Positions 58,958-64,000 of a stretch of 64,000 nt of DNA are shown here, piece by piece. How positions within the stretch are numbered: position 1 is the first letter of the stretch; each line of letters begins with the position of its first letter. The position numbers and the translations under genes were made by a program. The notes below the pieces were generated by a model. The model did not search any database. It had not been told where the DNA came from and was given only the letters and a program-made list of their open reading frames with translations. This DNA is from CAWBOY01 sp963790585 (GTDB taxonomy: Bacteria > Planctomycetota > Planctomycetia > Gemmatales > Gemmataceae): assembly GCA_963790585.1 (NCBI GenBank), contig CAWBOY010000006.1:62001-126000 (forward strand), written 5' to 3'.

Positions 58958-60338
58958 ATGCCTTTGTTCCCGAGCATTGTCCGAAATGTGAGCCTGCCAC
59001 TTTCGCTATGGCGTTCGGGGGAGTTGGCCCAACTGCGCTACCTCCGCGAGTTTGAACGGACGCAGTTCTTACCTAAAAACAAATTACGCGATCTGCAATG
59101 GCGACGCCTCCAGGCGCTCCTGGACCATGCTTATCATCAATGCTCCTTTTATCGCGAACAGTTTGAGAAAATTGGACTCGTCCCAAGCGACCTGCGAAGT
59201 CTCGAAGACTTACGCTGGTTACCTGTTTTGGAAAAGCGGGATATTCAGGAACATGGTCCAGCGATGGTGAGCCGGGATTGGCCGTGCGAGGATCTCATTG
59301 CCAATCAAACGGGCGGGTCGACCGGCACGCCGCTGGCATTTTTCCTCAGCCGCGATCGTAAATGTTCGCGCCAGCCGCTACCTTAAGGCACAATCGCTGG
59401 GCCGGTTGGAATGTGGGAGACAAAGCCGCCGTTATCTGGGGAGCACCGCGTGACCGGCCGAGCAATAGTTGGCGGGCTCGCTGTCGTGCGGCCCTGTTAC
59501 GTGAGCCCCTCTGGCTCGATACCGCATGCCTGACCGTGGAATCTATGCTCGGGTTTCATAAGGCGTTGCTCCGCTATCGGCCGAAGGTTATTCAGGCCTA
59601 TGCCCGCTCGGCCGTGCTATTGGCGCGTTTTTTGAGGCGCGCGGCATAACACCTCACCGGCCAAGCAGCATCGTGACCTCCGCCGAGGTCTTGGAAGATG
59701 AGGATCGCGCGCTCCTCGAGCGCGTGTTTGGTTGTCGCGTCTTCAATCGTTACGGCTGCCGGGAAGTGAGCGTCATCGCCAGTGAATGCGAAGCCCACGC
59801 TGGCCTACATGTCATGGCGGAGGGTTTATATCTCGAAATTGAGACAGGCGGCGGTGCCGCCCAGCCGGGGCAGGCAGGCAGCATCCTGGTTACGGACCTG
59901 TTGAATTATGCGATGCCATTGATTCGTTACCGAATTGGCGACGTGGGCTCGTGGGCGCGCGGGGACTGTTCGTGCGGCCGGTCGTTGCCGCGATTGGAAA
60001 AGGTCGCCGGCCGGGTTACGGACTTCTTGACAGGGATCGACGGTCGCATGGTCTCAGGCGTTTATCTGGCGACTTATGTCGTAGCGCAGCAACCGTGGCT
60101 CGGCCAAGTGCAGATTCGCCAGGAACGAGTGGGCTCGTTGCGCTACCGCGTCAAGCCAGGGCATGATTTTTCGTTCGATCGGGCGCAAGCGTATTTGCGT
60201 GAGGCGACCGAGAACTGCCTGGGGCGCGGCTCGAATGTAGAGGTGGAGATCGTCGATGCTTTACCGTCGGAGCCATCGGGCAAGTTTTTATTCAGCCGGT
60301 CGCTCGTGGCGCCGGAGTTCAGGACAATGGCGAATTAG
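58958..60338 (+). CDS. CapK/PaaK-like adenylate-forming enzyme (frameshifted)
   Basis: About 460 residues. ANL-type P-loop LIANQTGGSTGTPLAFFLSR (about 110-129), ASECEAHAGLHVMAEGLYLE, and AMPLIRYRIGDVGSWARGDC with CSCGRSLPRLEKVAGRVTDF near the C-terminus, the usual phenylacetate-CoA ligase order. Shifts near 59365 and 59648; the second is explained by one missing T in a T-run, restoring RFFEARGITPHRPSSIVTSA. ATG follows AGGAG. In capsule loci such enzymes are common, but the acid they activate is unknown. Confidence 0.85.
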
Positions 60339-60365
60339 AGTAACCATACCTGGTGCGCCGTCCAG

Positions 60366-60467
60366 ACTAAATTTAGGGGTGGCACAGACATTCCTGCCTG
60401 TGCGAGAACCGACGAATGGGCCTTTTGCTGCACAGACAGGAATGTCTGTGCCACCCCTAAATTTAGT
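60366..60467. repeat. Long inverted repeat, MITE-like
   Basis: Arms 60366-60403 and 60430-60467 are 38 bases each and match in 37, separated by 26 bases. Arm sequence includes AGGGGTGGCACAGACATTCC. It has the size and shape of a miniature inverted-repeat element, with no coding capacity, and lies between two genes of the same operon direction. Confidence 0.85.
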
Positions 60468-60540
60468 GTAGACGAGGCACTAAGAATGCACGTCGCTGAA
60501 ACGTCAGACGCGGATGTATTCTTACACCGAGACTCGCACT

Positions 60541-61993
60541 ATGAAATATACTTTGCCCCTGGACCCGGAACATCGTCCGAGCTTGCTGCGCGCCGCGAGT
60601 CGATTGCCGCTGCTGTGTTATCGCGCGCTGCGTTGGCATGCTTTGCGCGGCGGCTGGCTGACGCGTTTCGTGAGAGGCCGCCGCTTCGACCGTCGGGCCA
60701 TACCCGATGGCACGCCCATCGACATCATGGTTTTGGTCTCCGATCATTTCGAGCCGGCGCGGCGCGACGGCGATGCCGCGGCCACGGAATCGGTGCGGTC
60801 GTGGTGTACGGCTTACGAAGCGATGGCCGGTAAGCATCGTGATAGCGACGGGCGGCCGCCGCAGCACACCTGGTTCTATCGCTACGACTATCCAAATACT
60901 GGCTGCGTACAAGCTCTTTGTGAGAGCGTCTTTCGCGGGTTTGGTGAGATTGAGTTTCATCTCCACCATGGGCACGATTCCCATGAAATGCTCGCCCAAA
61001 CGTATCGCGCTGGCGCTGACTGGTTTCGGCAGTTCGGCGCCATGTGGACTGCCGAGGAGAACGCCACGCACGGCCTTCGGTTATGTTGCCGGTAACTCGG
61101 CACTTGATAACGGTGCCGGCGATGACGCTCTCAGCGGCTGCGACACAGAACTCCTCGCTCTACGAGAGGCGGGTTGCTTCGCCGACTTTACTTTTCCCAA
61201 CCTGGGTTCGCAGGCACAGCCGGCGCAGACCAACTCCATTTATTACGCGACCGAGGACGGCAAGGCAAAGTCGTATTCGACGGGAATGCCCCTCGCTAAT
61301 GGGCGGCCGCCATCGGGCGACCTTCTGATATTTCAGGGCCCCGTCTCTATCGACTGGCAAGCTGGCTATTTTGATGACGCGGCTCTGGAGGACTCTTCGC
61401 CCGCCCATCCGCGCCGCCTGGCCAACTGGCTGACCGCCAACGTGCATGTCGAAGGGCGTCCGGAGTGGCTCTTCGTAAAGCTGCATACCCATGCCATGCA
61501 AAACCGCGCCTCGTTCCTCAGCCCGGCTCAGGAAACCCTTTTCGCTGCCATGTGCGCCTGGTGGACACGTCCTCCGTATCGCCTTCATTTTGTGACGGCG
61601 CGCGAAGCCTATAACATCGCGAAGGCGGCGGAGGCTGGCCACTGTGGTAATCCCCATGCTTTTCGCGATTATTTGATTCCGCAGCCAGCGAATCGCCGCA
61701 TCCTTTGTTCGGCCCCATGGACATTATTGAGCCACACAAAGGACCGTATCCATCTGCGAGTGGAACAACCGGGACCGGTGCGCATTCAATTCGCTGGACG
61801 AGTGCTGCGCATGCTGTCCGGTCAGATCCGGGAGGTCGAAGCGGACTTTTTTGGCGGCGAGCTATGCGGGTTACGCATCGAAGGGCAGGGACTTTTTGCC
61901 GTGCAGCCTGGCCGGTATTCGCGGTTTGTTGGAAAGAATTCATCAAGCGGCGACTGGACTGAGAAGTCTGTGCAAACGGGGTATTTTGAGTAA
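60541..61993 (+). CDS. Polysaccharide-deacetylase-like conserved protein (frameshifted)
   Basis: About 484 residues with a frame change near 61068. IDIMVLVSDHFEPARRDGDA resembles a NodB-like first motif, and GEIEFHLHHGHDSHEMLAQT supplies histidines for a metal site. After the shift AFGYVAGNSALDNGAG and CFADFTFPNLGSQAQPAQTN continue. The C-terminal 100 residues (PVRIQFAGRVLRMLSGQIRE) look like a beta-rich add-on. It may deacetylate or hydrolyse the exported glycan; the assignment is tentative. The start was set at ATG 60541. Confidence 0.7.
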
Positions 61994-62264
61994 TTTCCTA
62001 TCCTTTCTAGATGAGCAGTCATGGCCAAGGGTCGGGTTGACACTAGAGAAAGGTGCTCTTACACTACGGCCCTGCCTCGTTGGGGCAGACGGAATTGGAG
62101 TGAGGGAAACGAAAGACGTGTTGGTCCCACGGAACGGAAGAGGCCAAGCGGTTACTTGTTTCTCGTCATTCATGATCGGCGAGTTGGAACGGATGCTCCA
62201 GCTCGCGCGGTCTGACGTAGCGCATATGAGTGGTAAGGACCAAGGACAGGAGAGGATCCACTCC

Positions 62265-62894
62265 ATGAAGAGTCTCTTTCACGTTTTCGTAGTCGGGCTG
62301 ACCCTATTGCTTGCCTCTGGCTCGCAAGCTCGGGCCGACGACATCACCTGGGATTATCAATGGGATCGAACTCCGGCGGCCGTTCTGGCCGGCACGGGAG
62401 GCGTGTCGTTTACCAATGAATTGCAAAAGCAGGCCGTCAACAGTTCGGACATTGTCGCCACCAACCTCAAGGTATTTAGCACCGCCGCCCCAAACGCACC
62501 GGACGTACTCGGCGCAGGCGCTAATTACACGTTGAAGCTGACCCTCACCGATGTCGCGTCGGGCAAGGTCGGCTCGCTGTCGTGGAACGGTGCTCTGTCC
62601 GGCTCCTTCTCGGCGAGCGGTTCGAATGTGATCAACACGTTCACCTCGGCGCTAACCCAGTTCTTGTCTCTGGGCAACAACACCTACACGGTGACGATTG
62701 GCCCATATTCACCTCCTGGGCCACCCTCGGAGAGCAACTCAGGCAGCATCGCCGCCTTCGTCGATGTAGCCTCGAACGGCTCGATCAACAACACCACGCC
62801 TGAGCCTTCGACACTGTTGCTGTCGTTCCTGGGCGTCTCCGTGATGGGCGCTGCCGGCTGGCGCAAACGGCGCACCGCACTCGCCGCTGTGTAA
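62265..62894 (+). CDS. PEP-CTERM protein, probable exosortase substrate
   Basis: 209 residues. Signal peptide MKSLFHVFVVGLTLLLASGS with cleavage near SQARAD. The middle is rich in Ser, Thr, Asn and Gly, typical of secreted beta proteins. The C-terminus is a full sorting signal: TTPEPSTLLLSFLGVSVMG, a hydrophobic helix, then the basic WRKRRTALAAV. ATG follows GGAGAGGATCC. It is the only PEP-CTERM protein seen in the window and lies in the same cluster as the exosortase. Confidence 0.92.
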   Translation: MKSLFHVFVVGLTLLLASGSQARADDITWDYQWDRTPAAVLAGTGGVSFTNELQKQAVNSSDIVATNLKVFSTAAPNAPDVLGAGANYTLKLTLTDVASGKVGSLSWNGALSGSFSASGSNVINTFTSALTQFLSLGNNTYTVTIGPYSPPGPPSESNSGSIAAFVDVASNGSINNTTPEPSTLLLSFLGVSVMGAAGWRKRRTALAAV

Positions 62895-62914
62895 TCGTCA
62901 GGCTCTTGTCGCTT

Positions 62915-62947
62915 ACGCACCCGGCTACGTCTTGTCGCCGGGTGCGT
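62915..62947 (+). terminator. Intrinsic-type terminator after the PEP-CTERM gene
   Basis: ACGCACCCGGC and GCCGGGTGCGT form a perfect 11-bp stem with an 11-base loop, starting 21 bases past the stop codon. Only TTT follows the stem, so termination is probable rather than certain. Confidence 0.65.
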
Positions 62948-63133
62948 TTCCGAATCAGCGATTGTTCTCTCCTGATCCCCCTGCATTAATGATCCGATCA
63001 TGGATGAACTGGACATTGATTGTGGGGACCTGGGGAGACACTCGACAAATAGGATCTTCCGCTTTTTCCGCCCGATGGCTTCTCCACCTATCCCGACCCT
63101 TGATGTCCCTACTCACATCCTGGGCCGCAACCC

Positions 63134-64000
63134 ATGGAATCACCCGCGATGCGTAAGACCAACCTCAAATTGCTCTTGTGGTTGATGGGCGGCGTCACCG
63201 TCGCCATCGGCGCCATTTTCGCCGTTCATTTCTTTCAATCACGACGGATCGCCAACGCGCTGCTGTGGCAAGCCAACCGCGCCGAGCAAGAAGGCAAGAA
63301 CGAGCGTTTCGTTCAATACCTGAGCCGATATCTCGACTTCTGCCCGAAAGACCTCGCTCAAAAAATTCGCCTGGCCAAAGTTCAAGCGTCCGATGCCTTC
63401 GCCGGAAACCTGCGTCGGCGTCGGGCGGCATTCAGCTTGCTCAACGCACTTCCGCCGGATTGCGACCCCGCCCTCCGGCGGCTGCTCGTAAAAGTTTCCT
63501 TGGAGCTTGGCTTCGACGACCGTGTCGCAAGACCGCGCACGAGACACTCTGAAGTCTCTGGGCATTTCCGATGAAATGACGGCGGCCAGCCCGCCGATTG
63601 GCACCGACGCTGTCGCCTGGGGCGAACTCAAAGGGATGCAGGGATTTCTTTTCGAATTGGAGAAGGATCCAGGCAAAGCGATGGCGGCCTATCGCGTCGC
63701 TCTCCGTCTCGCGCCGCATGAGCAGCGCAACTATCAGCAACTGGCACGGCTGCTGCGCGATCCACAGCAATCGGCGAATGACCCCGTAGGGCAAGCCGCA
63801 ACATCCGCGAAGCCGATGAAATCATGGACGCCCTCGTCAAGAACAACGCTGACGACGCGAAAGCGTATCTCCGCGCTGGGACTACCGCTGCGATTTCGCG
63901 TTGATTCATGTCGACCTCGGCACTCCGCCCGCCGGCAAGGTATCGCTCAAGGAAGCTCGCGAAGACGTGAACCAGGCACGCGAGCGCCTGCCTGATTCGG
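63134..64000 (+). CDS. Membrane-anchored TPR protein, partial at window end (frameshifted)
   Basis: At least 289 residues. One N-terminal membrane helix (LKLLLWLMGGVTVAIGAIFA), then TPR-like helices: RIANALLWQANRAEQEGKNE, KAMAAYRVALRLAPHEQRNY. Shifts near 63520 and 63790 break the frame; reading across them gives FDD-RARDTLKSLGISDEM and NIREADEIMDALVKNNADDA. Runs past 64000. TPR proteins of this kind are frequent in exosortase loci and may act as an assembly scaffold in glycan export. Start at 63134 or the in-frame ATG at 63149. Confidence 0.75.

Overview
The window looks like the chromosome of a Gram-negative planctomycete. The evidence is a sigma-factor/Ser-Thr-kinase pair, an LPS inner-core operon, an exosortase/PEP-CTERM/exopolysaccharide locus, a DUF6807 (PmoA-like) secreted protein, a zinc-ribbon SpoVG and a DUF3987-type integrated element with a planctomycete-style tyrosine integrase. 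Phylum is inferred with good confidence; a Gemmata-like family is only a guess.

Layout. 0.1-2.7 kb (minus): Ser/Thr kinase behind an ECF-like sigma factor. 3.1-11.8 kb (plus): lipid A/LPS core genes lpxK, an unassigned LPS-locus protein, hldE, a waaF-like heptosyltransferase, WaaP/InaA-like kinases and a waaG-like glycosyltransferase, followed by a Trm112 protein. 12.2-14.3 kb (minus): a FAD oxidoreductase and an Rrf2 regulator. 14.85-22.19 kb: an integrated element bounded by 46-bp direct repeats in the 3' part of tRNA-Val(GAC). It carries a zinc-ribbon protein, a SHOCT membrane protein, an iteron/G-quadruplex region, an AlpA-like HTH protein, a DUF3987 protein, an XRE regulator and the integrase. 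22.3-33.4 kb (minus): AddA-like helicase, AddB-like FeS nuclease, a HEAT lipoprotein and a ~1,315-residue protein of unknown function. 33.6-39.4 kb: acyl-CoA ligase, spoVG and ispE (minus), a DUF6807 secreted protein and a ROK kinase. 39.4-64 kb (plus): an exosortase, chain-length/tyrosine-kinase protein, EpsI protein, priming sugar transferase, glycosyltransferases, PEP-CTERM-type deacetylase, O-antigen ligase, flippase, asparagine-synthase-like protein, CapK-like enzyme, deacetylase-like protein, one PEP-CTERM substrate and a TPR protein that runs off the end.

The LPS genes build the heptose-containing inner core and phosphorylate it. The 39-64 kb genes form one program: start a glycan on a lipid carrier, extend it, flip it, polymerise it, and process PEP-CTERM proteins at the membrane. 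The element is the strongest candidate for something undescribed. Its attachment site lies inside the 3' end of its own integrase gene, so integration should replace a 65-residue integrase tail with 6 residues. It also separates the tRNA from its old terminator and supplies a new one, and it has an iteron/G4 region upstream of a DUF3987 gene.

Caveat: about 40 apparent frameshifts interrupt otherwise well-conserved genes, many explained by one missing or extra base in a short homopolymer. The simplest reading is a consensus with uncorrected indels. Such genes are given here as one feature spanning all fragments.
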